The notes beneath the pieces are model-generated. The model was given only the letters and a program-made list of their open reading frames with translations, was not told where the DNA came from and made no database searches. From positions 1 through 37,483 of the forward strand of contig JALWVU010000071.1 in NCBI GenBank assembly GCA_027079305.1: DNA of 37,483 bases, in the 5' to 3' direction. Positions 1-9,905 of this stretch are shown here, one piece after another; positions within the stretch are counted from its first letter, which is position 1, and each line of letters starts with the position of its first letter. A program made the translations under genes and the position numbers. Origin of the DNA: Aquificaceae bacterium. GTDB lineage: Bacteria > Aquificota > Aquificia > Aquificales > Aquificaceae.

Positions 1-380
1 GGACAATAGTGGACGCGGACTTCCTCTCCTCCCTATCCTACAAGCAGGTCCTGGAGGGCGTTCACCTTCACTTCCCCGTGGAGGTGGGTTACGAGTCAAA
101 GCGCAGAAGGGTGGAATCCCTCAAGGACATATACGAGACACTCATGGAGCTGGTAAAGCAGGGCATAGAAGTTCAGAGATACAAGGGTCTCGGTGAGATG
201 AACCCGGAACAACTCTGGGAAACCACGATGGATCCCAAGACCAGGAGGCTCGTCAGGATAACCATAGAGGACGCGGTCGAGGCGGACAGGATCTTCACCA
301 TACTGATGGGAGAGCAGGTAGAACCCAGAAGGGAGTTCATAGAGACCTACGCGAAAGAGGTGAGGAACTTGGATGTTTAA
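1..380 (+). CDS. gyrB: DNA gyrase subunit B, C-terminal end (partial)
   Basis: The reading frame enters from the left edge (frame from base 3) and stops with TAA at 378-380, so only the last ~125 codons are present. They carry the end of the TOPRIM/tail region of GyrB: the conserved block [15 protein letters not shown], then [29 protein letters not shown] and FIETYA. GyrB is the ATPase and TOPRIM subunit of the A2B2 gyrase that supercoils DNA. The [11 protein letters not shown] block is found in both GyrB and ParE, but the EDAVEAD/VEPRR tail fits GyrB. The stop overlaps the start of the next gene by 8 bases, so the two are probably co-transcribed. The GTG at 9 is an internal Val codon, not a start. 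Confidence 0.93.
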   Translation, partial: TIVDADFLSSLSYKQVLEGVHLHFPVEVGYESKRRRVESLKDIYETLMELVKQGIEVQRYKGLGEMNPEQLWETTMDPKTRRLVRITIEDAVEADRIFTILMGEQVEPRREFIETYAKEVRNLDV

Positions 381-1209
381 AAGGATAATCGTCGGAGTGG
401 ATGGCTCTCCAGCCTCTATAAACGCGTCGAAGATAGCCTTCAGGCTGGGAAACTTCTACGACATCCCCGTGGTGGGTATCTACGTCGTGGATGTAAGACT
501 CTTAGAGGAGAGCTTCCTCGCCGATCTTGCAGGAGTTCTGGGCTTTACCTACTATGAGGGAATCTCCGCGAAGGTAAAGGAATTTCTGGAGAAACAGGGG
601 GACGCGGTGCTTACGGAGTTCTCCGCACTCGGGAGAGAGTTCGGGGCCAAGGTCTCCGTTGTCCAAAGCATGGGGGTTCCCTACAGGGAGATAGCATCCC
701 AGGCGGATCCGGAGGACCTGATAGTGATCGGTAAGGTTGGAAGGAAGCCGGTCAAAGGTATTCTGATAGGGTCCAACTCGGAGAAGGTGGCAAAGCACGC
801 AAAGTCTCCCGTCCTGATGGTTCCTCAGGAAGAGAGGAGTATAAGAAAAGCCCTACTTGCCTACGATGGAAGCGGGAACGCGAAGCTTGCCCTCAAAATA
901 TGCGGATCCTTCAAGGAGGTCTTCGGATACAGCGTAAAGGTCATCCACGTGGAAGAGGAAGAGGAGGGGGCAAAAGGGGTTAAGGAAGAGGTGCGGGAGC
1001 TGTTCGGTGAGGACTTTGAGTTTATATCAACGACCGGATTTCCTGAAGAAAGGATAATTCAGGTTGTTAGAGAGGAAGATATAGACCTCCTCTTTCTGGG
1101 TGCGTACGGAAAAGGGAGGTTTAGAGAACTCTTCGTGGGAAGTGTTACCTCCTTCCTCATACACCACCTTGATATTCCTATGCTCCTGGCGAAGGCCCCT
1201 AAGGACTGA
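373..1209 (+). CDS. Tandem universal stress protein (two UspA domains)
   Basis: A 278-residue cytosolic protein with two Usp domains in a row (about 1-152 and 155-275). Each starts with a strand followed by an Asp (VGVDGS at 8-12; LLAYDGSGN in the second half). Each ends with an ATP-type loop: GKVG...GSNS in the first copy and GAYGKG...GSVTS in the second. Usp proteins bind ATP or other nucleotides and are linked to survival under stress; the exact role is unknown. The ATG overlaps the gyrB stop by 8 bases, suggesting translational coupling. The 3' end overlaps the convergent PBP1A gene by 11 bases. Fused pairs of this length are common in the family. Confidence 0.9.
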   Translation: MFKRIIVGVDGSPASINASKIAFRLGNFYDIPVVGIYVVDVRLLEESFLADLAGVLGFTYYEGISAKVKEFLEKQGDAVLTEFSALGREFGAKVSVVQSMGVPYREIASQADPEDLIVIGKVGRKPVKGILIGSNSEKVAKHAKSPVLMVPQEERSIRKALLAYDGSGNAKLALKICGSFKEVFGYSVKVIHVEEEEEGAKGVKEEVRELFGEDFEFISTTGFPEERIIQVVREEDIDLLFLGAYGKGRFRELFVGSVTSFLIHHLDIPMLLAKAPKD

Positions 1210-3382
1210 TTATATTGCTTAGGTCCGAGCAGGTGAGTCTCGGCTGAGTCCCTTCCACAAAGACCATATCCACTCCCGGACAGGTTTCGTCCGCTATGAC
1301 GTAGTCCTTAGGATTTATTGGAACAACTATGGTCCCCTCTGGAAGGGGGAAGTCGTCGTTGGGATACTTGGCGGCCGCCACGGTCATAAAGTCCTTCCAG
1401 ATAGGTAAGGCAGCCCTTGCTCCGGACATTCCGGGACCGAGGCTCTGCTTTATGTCGTAGCCCACCCAAACGCCTGCCACTATATAAGGTGAAAATCCTA
1501 TGAACCAGGCGTCCATGTATTCGTCCGTAGTTCCGGTCTTACCCGCCACTATCCTCGGTATGAATCTGGCGGATCTCCCGGTTCCCTCCAGGATCACCGC
1601 CCTGAGCATGTCCACCAGAACTCTCGTTTCCTGAGGAGGCAGGACCTCCTCGCACTGCGGAGAGTTCTCCTCTATGATGTTTCCACTCCTGTCCACCACC
1701 TTCTTTATCAGGAATGGTTTACACCTCTTCCCCAGGTTTGCAAATACCTGGTAAGCGGAGGTCAGCTGTAGCGGTGTGACCTCCACGGTTCCGAGAGCAA
1801 GGGAGTAGTAAGGCTTCAGATCTCTGAGACCCACCTTATCGCCCACACTGAGGACTATTTCAAAGCCGAGTTTGTCGAGGAGGTTCACGGTGGCGGTGTT
1901 TATGCTCTTTGCAAGGGCTTCCCTCAGGGTAACAACGGTGTATTCCTCATCTCCGTAATTCTTAGGGGTCCACTCCTGACCTGTAGCGGGGTCGTAGAAG
2001 GTCCTCGGTCTCGCGTCTATGGAGGATATTTGGGTTTCACCCTTTAAAAGTGCTGCCAGGTATATTACTGGCTTTATGGCTGATCCAGGCTGTCTCCTTG
2101 CTCTCACCGCCCTGTTGAAAGAGCTGTAGCTGTATGAACGCCCGCCGACTATAGCTCTTATGGCTCCTGTGTGAACATCCAGACTAACCAAGGCTCCCTC
2201 CAGATCGGGAACAAGCCGGGCGGACCACCCGTTAAAGTCCCTGTGAAGTCTTACGAACACATACTTTCTGCCCTCCAGGTTCAACCCCTTCAAGTCCACG
2301 CTAAAGCGCTTCTTTCCTATAAGGACAGCCGCCTCCCCGTCCTTTACCTCCTCTATCTTGGCTACGTATATCTTTCCGTCCACAAGGACGTTCCTCTGGG
2401 CCTTGTAGTATCTCTCCATGTCCTCTTCACTCTCGGGCAGGAAAGGTATTCCGTTTATCCTCGCAAGCCTCTCGAGGCCTTTCTTAAGAGACTTTACCGC
2501 GAGAACCTGAAGATCCCTGTCGATGGTGGTGTATATCTTCAACCCGCCCTGGAGAGCTATGTCGCCGTATTTTTCGGAAAGATACTCCTTTATCATATCA
2601 AGAACGTAGTCGGATACCCTGTATTTACTGCTCTCGCTTACCACCACCGGTTTGTTTATGGCGGTCTCGTATTCCTCCTGAGTTATGTATCCCTCCTCGA
2701 GCATCCTTCTTAGGACATAGTTCCTCCTCGTCTTTGCAAGCTCCGGATTTACGAGGGGATTGAACTTGGAAGGAGCTTTCGGAAGACCTGCGAGAAGGGC
2801 TGCCTCCTCGAGGGTCAGATCCTCCACGTGCTTTCCGAAGTATACCCTGGACGCCGCTTCAACCCCGTAAGCGCCGTTACCCAGGTATATCTGGTTGAGG
2901 TAAAGCTCAAGGATTTTCTCCTTGCTGAAGGTCCTCTCTATCTTTATTGCCAGAAGTGCTTCCCTTATCTTCCTACCTATGGTCCTCTCCCGCGTCAGAA
3001 ACAGGTTCTTGGCAAGTTGCTGAGTTATAGTGCTACCTCCCTGGACTACCCTGCCCGCCTTCAGGTTGGCTATCATGGCCCTGATTATGGCCCCTATGTC
3101 CACACCGAAGTGCTTGAAGAAGTTCCGGTCCTCCGCTGCCACAAAGGCATAGATGACCTTCTTAGGGATTCTGTCTATGCTTACGTAGTATCTCCTCTGA
3201 ACACCTATGTCCCCGTAATACCTACCCCTGTAGTCGTAAACTACCGAAGCTTGAGGGGGCTTCCATCCTTCCAAAAGTCTTACGTCCGGCAGTGTCGTGT
3301 AGAGAACCGCAAGATATATAATCAAAATCAGAAACAGGACGCCAAAAAAAATGGAGAGAGATATCAATATCTTTTTTAGCAT
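1199..3382 (-). CDS. mrcA: Penicillin-binding protein 1A (glycosyltransferase/transpeptidase)
   Basis: A 727-residue class A PBP that polymerises and cross-links peptidoglycan outside the inner membrane. A single membrane anchor lies at about 4-28. The GT51 domain shows EDRNF (84-88) with its catalytic Glu, GGSTITQQL (115-123) and the KIERTFSKEKILELYLN block. After a linker with an OB-like insertion, the transpeptidase domain has SxxK with Ser434 and Lys437, SIN at 493-495 and KTGTT at 615-619. All catalytic motifs are intact and the length is typical of PBP1A. It is divergent from the DksA-like gene across 60 bases. No clear Shine-Dalgarno precedes its ATG. It could equally be called ponA; no second class A PBP is visible for comparison. 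Confidence 0.94.
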   Translation of the reverse strand: MLKKILISLSIFFGVLFLILIIYLAVLYTTLPDVRLLEGWKPPQASVVYDYRGRYYGDIGVQRRYYVSIDRIPKKVIYAFVAAEDRNFFKHFGVDIGAIIRAMIANLKAGRVVQGGSTITQQLAKNLFLTRERTIGRKIREALLAIKIERTFSKEKILELYLNQIYLGNGAYGVEAASRVYFGKHVEDLTLEEAALLAGLPKAPSKFNPLVNPELAKTRRNYVLRRMLEEGYITQEEYETAINKPVVVSESSKYRVSDYVLDMIKEYLSEKYGDIALQGGLKIYTTIDRDLQVLAVKSLKKGLERLARINGIPFLPESEEDMERYYKAQRNVLVDGKIYVAKIEEVKDGEAAVLIGKKRFSVDLKGLNLEGRKYVFVRLHRDFNGWSARLVPDLEGALVSLDVHTGAIRAIVGGRSYSYSSFNRAVRARRQPGSAIKPVIYLAALLKGETQISSIDARPRTFYDPATGQEWTPKNYGDEEYTVVTLREALAKSINTATVNLLDKLGFEIVLSVGDKVGLRDLKPYYSLALGTVEVTPLQLTSAYQVFANLGKRCKPFLIKKVVDRSGNIIEENSPQCEEVLPPQETRVLVDMLRAVILEGTGRSARFIPRIVAGKTGTTDEYMDAWFIGFSPYIVAGVWVGYDIKQSLGPGMSGARAALPIWKDFMTVAAAKYPNDDFPLPEGTIVVPINPKDYVIADETCPGVDMVFVEGTQPRLTCSDLSNIISP

Positions 3383-3402
3383 GACAAACTGCAGTCGATA
3401 AC

Positions 3403-3414
3403 TATAATATTATA
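3403..3414. promoter_or_regulatory. Paired divergent -10 boxes, PBP1A / DksA-like gene
   Basis: TATAAT reads on the plus strand at 3403-3408 and on the minus strand at 3409-3414, directly next to each other; TATACT (3411-3416) is a second plus-strand option. They sit between the divergent mrcA and DksA-like genes. The plus-strand leader then contains a strong AAGGAGGAGG at 3431-3440. No convincing -35 was found. Confidence 0.5.
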
Positions 3415-3442
3415 CTTTCAACAACAAAATAAGGAGGAGGTT

Positions 3443-3880
3443 ATGGAGAAGGAAAAGCTTGAGGAATGCAGGAAGAGGCTCTTAGAGGAAAAGTCAAAGA
3501 TCCTCGAAAGGTATCTGGCAAAGGAAGAGACCCAGCAGAGACTCGAGGAGGAATCTAAGGAGCCGAGAGACTGGGAAGACATAGGCCAGATGACTTACAC
3601 AGAAGAGCTTCTTGACAACCTCTCTCAGATAGAGATAAACACCCTTAAAGAAATAGACTACGCTCTCAAGAAGATAGAAAACGGCGCATACGGGGTCTGT
3701 GAGAACTGCGGTGAGGAGATAAACTTCGAACGTCTCTGCGCAATACCCTGGACGAGATACTGCGCCAAATGCGCTGAAGAGGTAGAGAGGGAGTCGGGCA
3801 CATTCATGCCCTCCTACGGTTTTGAACCTATCCTGACAGAGGATATAGAGATAGAGAGGGAGGACATAGGGGAGGCCTGA
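3443..3880 (+). CDS. DksA/TraR-family zinc-finger protein
   Basis: A 145-residue protein with a helical coiled-coil N-terminal half (about 3-80, Glu/Lys-rich) and a C4 zinc finger C86-x2-C89-x17-C107-x2-C110, the DksA/TraR fold. DksA proteins enter the RNA polymerase secondary channel and, usually with ppGpp, change promoter output. The acidic stretch at about 41-46 (PRDWED) lies where the coiled-coil tip would be and supplies candidate tip acids. The start is fixed by AAGGAGGAGG ending two bases before ATG, which is very strong but closely spaced. It could be a YteA-like or TraR-like variant rather than true DksA; function is inferred from family only. Confidence 0.85.
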   Translation: MEKEKLEECRKRLLEEKSKILERYLAKEETQQRLEEESKEPRDWEDIGQMTYTEELLDNLSQIEINTLKEIDYALKKIENGAYGVCENCGEEINFERLCAIPWTRYCAKCAEEVERESGTFMPSYGFEPILTEDIEIEREDIGEA

Positions 3881-3885
3881 AGCTT

Positions 3886-3891
3886 TATAAT
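3886..3891 (+). promoter_or_regulatory. -10 box of the HMA protein (leaderless type)
   Basis: TATAAT lies 7 bases before the ATG at 3899, within the 18-base gap after the DksA-like gene. No Shine-Dalgarno precedes the ATG, so transcription would start at or next to the start codon. Confidence 0.55.
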
Positions 3892-3898
3892 AAATTCC

Positions 3899-4105
3899 AT
3901 GAAGGAAATAGAGCTTAATATCCAGGGTATGACCTGCCAGCACTGTGTCAGGACCGTCACCAACGCCCTTTCCTCGGTGGAAGGGGTTTCCAAAGTAGAG
4001 GTTTCTCTCCAGGATGGCAAGGCCCGGGTAGAACTCGAGAGAGATGTCCCCTTCGAAGAACTGAAGAAGGCTGTTGAGGAGTGGGGCTATAAAGTAGTGG
4101 ACTGA
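3899..4105 (+). CDS. copZ: Heavy-metal-associated (HMA) domain protein, CopZ-like
   Basis: A 68-residue single-domain protein with the ferredoxin-like HMA fold. The metal site GMTCxxC is present with Cys13 and Cys16 (GMTCQHC), followed by the SxxGVxxVEVSL pattern and a C-terminal WGY motif. Such proteins carry Cu(I) to P-type ATPases or copper repressors. No ATPase or copper regulator is visible nearby, but an exported multicopper oxidase follows at 5382 after prfB, so copper handling is a reasonable inference. The His between the two cysteines fits a copper chaperone. Metal specificity cannot be read from sequence alone. Confidence 0.87.
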   Translation: MKEIELNIQGMTCQHCVRTVTNALSSVEGVSKVEVSLQDGKARVELERDVPFEELKKAVEEWGYKVVD

Positions 4106-4143
4106 TTGTAGCCTCTTACTGCCGGAAGTAAATTAAGATAACG

Positions 4144-5247
4144 ATGGTAGAACTCAAAAGCAGGCTCGAGGATCTCAAAGAGAGGTTTGAAAACGTAAAG
4201 TCTGTTCTCAATCCTGAAAAGCTCGAAGAAGAGCTGAGGAAAATAGACGAGATTATGTCCTCCCAAGGGTTCTGGGAGGATCAGGAGAAGGCAAAGCAAA
4301 CCGTCCAGAGGAGAAAGTGGCTCGAAGAAACTATAGACCACCTGAAAACTATAGAGACCTCCCTTAGAGACGTGGAAGAGCTTTCGGAGACCACGCCCGA
4401 GGAGGATACAGAAACATGGGCGATCCTCGGAGACGAGATAGAAGAAGTGGAGAAGAGGATAAAGGACCTGGAACTCAAGACCTATCTCTCGGACGAGATG
4501 GATTCCAAGAACGCTTACCTGACCGTTCAGGCCGGTGCGGGCGGGACGGAAGCCTGTGACTGGGCGGAAATGCTCCTGAGGATGTATAGAAGATGGGCTG
4601 AAAGGAAGGGATACGAGATCGAGGTGGTGGACGTGACACCGGACGATGTGGCGGGTATCAAGAGTGCCACACTTCTGATAAAAGGCCCCTACGCCTACGG
4701 CTACCTGAAAGGCGAGCAGGGTGTTCACAGACTTGTAAGGATATCTCCTTTCGACGCCAACGCAAGAAGACACACCTCCTTTGCTGCGGTCTCCGTCATG
4801 CCCCAGATAGACGAAAACATAAAGGTGGATATAAAGGATGAGGATTTGAAGATAGAGACCTTCAGGGCCTCGGGAGCTGGAGGACAGTATGTCAACAAGA
4901 CCGATACCGCGGTCAGGATAACTCACATACCCACCGGCATAGTGGTTTCCTGTCAGCAGGAGAGATCCCAGTTCCAGAACAAGAGGAAGGCTCTCGAACT
5001 TCTAAAGGCCAAGCTCTACCAGCTCGAACGCCAAAAGCTTCTGGAAAAGAAAAAGCAGTATGAGGGAGAGAAGACGGATATAGGTTGGGGACACCAGATA
5101 AGGTCTTACATATTCCACCCCTACAAGCTCGTTAAAGATCTGAGAACCGGCTACGAAACGGGGAATGTGGAGGCTGTTATGGACGGTGAGATAGATGAGT
5201 TTATAGAAAATTACCTAAGGTGGAACGCTGAGAGCAGGAAAAATTAG
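4144..5247 (+). CDS. prfB: Peptide chain release factor 2
   Basis: A 367-residue class I release factor that reads UGA and UAA and triggers peptide release. The anticodon-like tripeptide SPF is at 201-203 and the hydrolysis motif GGQ at 246-248, within [15 protein letters not shown]. An N-terminal coiled coil spans about 1-110. Unlike prfB of many bacteria, the gene is one continuous frame: the place where the programmed +1 shift normally lies (about codon 22-26, after VKSVL) has no in-frame stop and no CTTTGA slippery site. The start has no good Shine-Dalgarno; a weak TAAATT box lies at 4129-4134, 9 bases before ATG. It follows the HMA gene by 38 bases. Confidence 0.95.
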   Translation: MVELKSRLEDLKERFENVKSVLNPEKLEEELRKIDEIMSSQGFWEDQEKAKQTVQRRKWLEETIDHLKTIETSLRDVEELSETTPEEDTETWAILGDEIEEVEKRIKDLELKTYLSDEMDSKNAYLTVQAGAGGTEACDWAEMLLRMYRRWAERKGYEIEVVDVTPDDVAGIKSATLLIKGPYAYGYLKGEQGVHRLVRISPFDANARRHTSFAAVSVMPQIDENIKVDIKDEDLKIETFRASGAGGQYVNKTDTAVRITHIPTGIVVSCQQERSQFQNKRKALELLKAKLYQLERQKLLEKKKQYEGEKTDIGWGHQIRSYIFHPYKLVKDLRTGYETGNVEAVMDGEIDEFIENYLRWNAESRKN

Positions 5248-5381
5248 CAAATCTGAATATTACAATATATTTAAATAAGCACATTAATACATATTAAGAT
5301 TAGCTTAAAAAGTTTTAATTATTCATTTAAAAACCTTATATAAACTTGAAAACTATCAACAAGACTCAGGAGGGAAGAGCT
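5248..5381 (+). promoter_or_regulatory. AT-rich promoter region of the multicopper oxidase
   Basis: 134 bases with very high A+T between prfB and the oxidase gene and no credible coding frame. A possible -10 (TATATA, 5337-5342) lies near the end, and AGGAGGGAAG at 5368-5377 is the ribosome site for the ATG at 5382. The long A/T tracts would suit an UP element. No clear -35 hexamer and no terminator-like hairpin after prfB was found. Confidence 0.4.
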
Positions 5382-6890
5382 ATGGCGAACATGGACCGCA
5401 GGCAGTTTCTCGCCATGCTTGGAATCGGAGCGGCGGCAGGCCTTATGCAGGCCTGTGGGGGTGGCTCGGGAGCCCCTGTCGCAGGTATGATGAGATTTGG
5501 AAGCGGAAGCGGGGGAAGCGGTTCCGCTACTCAGACGGGAGAACTCTTCAGGGATCCCCCCCTTGCACAGCTAACCAGGAACGGCAACCTGGTAGAGACA
5601 AGCATAACCACATCGAGGGCACAGGCCACCATAGCGGGTCAAACGGTTACCATGATGCTCTACAACGGTTCTTACCCTGCACCCACCATAAGGGTAAAGT
5701 CCGGGGACATTTTGAGGGTTAACTTTACCAACGACCTTCCTCCCAACGCGGACATCACCGGTATAAACGTCCTTGGATACGACATGAGCGTAACCAACCT
5801 TCACACCCACGGATGGCACGTTTCCCCTGCGGGGAACGCGGACAACATATTCCTCCACTTCAACCCGGGAGATACCTTTACCTTCGAGTACGACCTCTCC
5901 AAGCAGTGGGGAGGAATGATGGGCTTCTATCATCCCCACAATCACGGAACCGTGGGTGAGCAGTTCTGGAGAGGTCTGGCAGGTGGTGCACTTATAGTGG
6001 AGGATGACGTCCCCGATCTTCAGGATTACGAAGAGCACATCATGATAATCACGGACATCTCTATAGCCAACGGACTTCCTACAGAGTGGACGAGGATGAA
6101 TTACATGAGAAATCTTGGGGACATAGTTATGGTGAACGGTCAGGTGAATCCTGTCCTCAACATCCAGCCCGGGCAGGTTCAGAGGTGGAGGATCCTAAAC
6201 GCCTGCGTCTACAGGTATCTCAGGGTTTCTCTCCAGAACCATACCATGTATCTGGTAGGTGTGGATGATAACCTCCTCGACCAGCCCGTTCCCATAAACG
6301 ACATACTCCTCGCTCCTGCGGAGAGGATAGACGTCCTCGTGAAGGCGGATCAAGCCCCCGGAACTTACACCCTCCAGGATCTCAACTCGAACACTCCTCT
6401 TCTGACTATCGAATACAGCGGTGCCCAGACGAATGATCAGATACCGACCTCGATAAACTCTGAAATAGCTCAGTGGGTAGCAAGCTTGAGACAGATGGAC
6501 ACTTCCAACCTCAGACAGGTTTCCATGACTCTCAGCTTCGTGAGAGGTCAGGGTGCAATAAACGGGGGTGTGTTCGGTCAGAATACCTACATACTCGAAT
6601 CTCCCGTTGGAACCTACGAGGTCTGGACCATATTCAACCGCTCCGGAATGGATCACCCCTTCCACCAGCACGTGGATGGAGCGGTGATACTGGACATTCA
6701 AGGAGGAGATCCGGCTTACGCCCAGCTTTACACGAGCATAAACGGCCTAAAGGACACTATAAACGTTCCTCCCATGGGATCGGTTACCATGCTCGTTCCC
6801 GTCCTCGATTACACGGGAGATACAGTCTTCCACTGCCACATCCTCGGCCACGAGGATATAGGAATGATGGGGATATGGAGGAGGGTCTGA
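5382..6890 (+). CDS. Exported multicopper oxidase (SufI/CueO/laccase type)
   Basis: A 502-residue three-cupredoxin-domain oxidase that couples oxidation of a metal ion or phenol to reduction of O2 to water. All four copper-binding segments are present: HTHGWH (141-146), HPHNH (184-188), HPFHQH (425-430) and HCH...H..GM (484-495), with Cys485 as type 1 ligand and Met495 as likely axial ligand. The N-terminus has a twin-arginine motif (DRRQFL) then a hydrophobic stretch ending MQAC, so it looks Tat-exported and may be lipid-anchored. A Gly/Ser linker follows. The ATG at 5382 is chosen over an upstream TTG (5346) because AGGAGGGAAG precedes it at the right distance. Family knowledge suggests Cu(I) or Fe(II) oxidation; the substrate is unknown. 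Confidence 0.92.
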   Translation: MANMDRRQFLAMLGIGAAAGLMQACGGGSGAPVAGMMRFGSGSGGSGSATQTGELFRDPPLAQLTRNGNLVETSITTSRAQATIAGQTVTMMLYNGSYPAPTIRVKSGDILRVNFTNDLPPNADITGINVLGYDMSVTNLHTHGWHVSPAGNADNIFLHFNPGDTFTFEYDLSKQWGGMMGFYHPHNHGTVGEQFWRGLAGGALIVEDDVPDLQDYEEHIMIITDISIANGLPTEWTRMNYMRNLGDIVMVNGQVNPVLNIQPGQVQRWRILNACVYRYLRVSLQNHTMYLVGVDDNLLDQPVPINDILLAPAERIDVLVKADQAPGTYTLQDLNSNTPLLTIEYSGAQTNDQIPTSINSEIAQWVASLRQMDTSNLRQVSMTLSFVRGQGAINGGVFGQNTYILESPVGTYEVWTIFNRSGMDHPFHQHVDGAVILDIQGGDPAYAQLYTSINGLKDTINVPPMGSVTMLVPVLDYTGDTVFHCHILGHEDIGMMGIWRRV

Positions 6891-6897
6891 TGTCTTC

Positions 6898-6919
6898 CGG
6901 GGCTCCGTGCCCCGCTTTT
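6898..6919 (+). terminator. Rho-independent terminator after the multicopper oxidase
   Basis: Stem CGGGGC (6898-6903) and GCCCCG (6909-6914) with loop TCCGT, followed by CTTTT. It starts 7 bases after the oxidase stop and its T run touches the stop codon of the convergent gene. Confidence 0.8.
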
Positions 6920-7628
6920 AGAACTCTATTCCAAATCTGAGACCGTATAGTTCCCTTACCGAGGTTGGCTGGAGGACATAGTAAGTCCCCGCTCTCTTTA
7001 TGTCAGACTGACGAAACTTAAGGTAAGAGTAGTAGAACTCTAAGGAGAACTTCCCTTTTTTGAATCCCGCTCCAACCTCGTAAGCTGTGTCCCTCTTGGG
7101 CTCGAGCTGAGGCACTCCGTATACGTTGGCCTGCATACGCGCACCGAGGACGAACCTGTATAGAGAGTAGAGGTAAAAGTTGGACACCTCAAGTGTAATA
7201 TTCGGGTCAAGTGAGTGGTAGAGCCAGTCCTCCGAGTAGCCTATCGCGTAGAAGGTGGACCTTATGTTTCTCCTCCAGACCTCGAGTCTGTAAGACAGCC
7301 CTACATTCAGGAACTCGGTAATATCTATATTAGGACCGAGATAAACCTGAAGACCGGCGTAGTCGGTCTTGGTTTCCACAGGGTCTCCTGCCTGGGTCTG
7401 ACCGTCGTAGTTCAGCCTTCCTCCGTAAAGCTCAGCTCCAGTTCGAATATACCTGCCTTCATGCCTTAAGCCGAGCCCCAGAATCCATCCATCCTCCCTG
7501 AGGAGTTTGGAACCCTGGTAGAACTCCTCCCATACCATATACTTGGGAGAAAGATAGAGCTCTAACGGGAAGGCCAGAGCGCTGAATAACTTAAGAAGTC
7601 CCAGCCCGCGGGCGAACCTAACCGTCAC
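6918..7628 (-). CDS. Probable outer-membrane beta-barrel protein, unknown function
   Basis: I do not recognise a named family. The 236-residue product is rich in alternating polar/hydrophobic strands with many Tyr, Trp and Phe (for example GLQVYLGPNID, GLSYRLEVWRR, FSLEFYYSYLKF). It ends in GLRFGIEF, a C-terminal Phe typical of proteins inserted by the Bam complex. The first 19 residues look like a short signal peptide (VRFAR, then GLGLLKLFSALA, cleavage after ALA). A GTG start at 7628 is chosen because TATAAT sits 8 bases upstream on the minus strand, in the same leaderless layout as its neighbours. It is divergent from gapA and convergent with the oxidase. Confidence 0.62.
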   Translation of the reverse strand: MTVRFARGLGLLKLFSALAFPLELYLSPKYMVWEEFYQGSKLLREDGWILGLGLRHEGRYIRTGAELYGGRLNYDGQTQAGDPVETKTDYAGLQVYLGPNIDITEFLNVGLSYRLEVWRRNIRSTFYAIGYSEDWLYHSLDPNITLEVSNFYLYSLYRFVLGARMQANVYGVPQLEPKRDTAYEVGAGFKKGKFSLEFYYSYLKFRQSDIKRAGTYYVLQPTSVRELYGLRFGIEF

Positions 7629-7636
7629 AGGATTGC

Positions 7637-7644
7637 ATTATAAT
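7637..7644. promoter_or_regulatory. Palindromic -10 shared by gapA and the barrel gene
   Basis: ATTATAAT contains TATAAT on the plus strand (7639-7644, 9 bases before the gapA ATG) and on the minus strand (7637-7642, 8 bases before the barrel-gene GTG). The intergenic space is only 25 bases, so both transcripts would be nearly leaderless. Confidence 0.6.
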
Positions 7645-7647
7645 TAA

Positions 7648-8682
<1,035 letters not shown>

Positions 8683-8687
8683 AAGTA

Positions 8688-9905
8688 ATGTCTAAGGAGT
8701 TTCAGGCCCCGAGGGGCTTCCACGACATCTTAGGCTCCGATCTCAGAAAGTTCAGAAGGATAACCTCTACTGTAAGAGATATCCTGAAAAGATACAACTA
8801 CGAGGAGATAATCACGCCCGTGGTAGAGTTCGCTGAGGTTTTTGAGAGGAGCATAGGGGAGACGACAGACATAGTCCAAAAGGAGATGTTCGTCTTTACG
8901 GACAGAAAAGGAAGAAGGCTTGCCTTAAGGCCCGAGGGAACCGCAGGAGTGGTGAGGGCTTACATCCAGAACAGGCTCTACACACAGAAACCTTATCACA
9001 AGCTCTTCTACGAGGGTCCCATGTTCCGCTACGAGAGACCCCAGGCGGGCAGATACAGGCAGTTCCACCAGATAGGTGTTGAGGTGTTCGGTGTGGCGGA
9101 ACCCCACGCGGACGCGGAGCTTCTCAAACTTGCGGACGACATCCTCAAGGCCCTGAACGTTCGGGCCACCCTCGAGATAAACTCCCTCGGTTGCAGAGTG
9201 TGCAGGCCGGCCTACAGGGAAGCCCTCGTAGAGTATCTCAATCGGGTTTCCGATCAGCTCTGCAAGGTCTGCGTGGACAGGAAGGACAGGAATCCCCTGA
9301 GGGTTTTGGATTGTAAGGTGGAGACCTGCAAAGAAGCCGTGAAAGAAGCTACCAAGATGGTGGACTTTCTGTGCGAGGAGTGCAGAGAACACTACGAGAA
9401 GGTGAAGGCATACCTGACAAACCTTGGTGTGAGCTTTAGAGAGAATCACAATTTGGTAAGGGGCCTTGATTACTATACGAGGACGGTCTTCGAAGCGGTG
9501 TCCGAAGAATTGGATGTGGCGGTCGTAGCGGGCGGTAGATACGACTACCTGGTGGAAGAGTTTGGGGGTCCCCCTACACCCGCTCTCGGTTTTGCTGTGG
9601 GTGTAGAGAGGCTTATGCTCCTTGTGGAAGAGCCTGAGAGGGATTATGAGCTCTACTTTGTTATTCCATTCGGGGACGTTCACGCTTACGCCCTTAAGGT
9701 GGTGGACGTTCTCAGGAAGAAGGGGAAGGTGGTAGAGCTCTCTTACAGGAAAGGCGGGCTCAGGAAACAGCTTGAGCTTGCCAACAGGCTATCAGCGGAC
9801 TACGCGGTCATAGTGGGAGAGGAGGAAATGAAGGAGGGCGTGGTATCCCTGAAGGATATGAGAACCGGTGAGCAGAGGAAGGTAAAACCGGAAGAGATAG
9901 ATTAA
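8688..9905 (+). CDS. hisS: Histidyl-tRNA synthetase
   Basis: A 405-residue class II synthetase that charges tRNA-His. Visible blocks: RPEGTA (81-86), motif 2 FRYERPQAGRYRQFHQIG (113-130), the histidine-binding segment RGLDYYTRTVFE (about 258-269) and a C-terminal anticodon-binding domain from about 320. Residues about 163-236 carry several CxxC pairs (CRVC, CKVC, CEEC) plus DCKVETC, more cysteine than usual, which could bind zinc or stabilise the insertion. HisZ-type paralogs lack the histidine-binding loop, which is present here, so this is the true synthetase. Its end overlaps the convergent TusA-fusion gene by 4 bases. Confidence 0.95.
   Translation: MSKEFQAPRGFHDILGSDLRKFRRITSTVRDILKRYNYEEIITPVVEFAEVFERSIGETTDIVQKEMFVFTDRKGRRLALRPEGTAGVVRAYIQNRLYTQKPYHKLFYEGPMFRYERPQAGRYRQFHQIGVEVFGVAEPHADAELLKLADDILKALNVRATLEINSLGCRVCRPAYREALVEYLNRVSDQLCKVCVDRKDRNPLRVLDCKVETCKEAVKEATKMVDFLCEECREHYEKVKAYLTNLGVSFRENHNLVRGLDYYTRTVFEAVSEELDVAVVAGGRYDYLVEEFGGPPTPALGFAVGVERLMLLVEEPERDYELYFVIPFGDVHAYALKVVDVLRKKGKVVELSYRKGGLRKQLELANRLSADYAVIVGEEEMKEGVVSLKDMRTGEQRKVKPEEID

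Noticed and set aside
2171-2713. 180-residue frame opposite mrcA
   Set aside because: Antisense shadow of a gene with intact PBP motifs; the product resembles no protein.
5346-5381. Upstream TTG start for the multicopper oxidase
   Set aside because: The ATG at 5382 has a well-placed AGGAGGG; the extra 12 residues would spoil the Tat signal layout.
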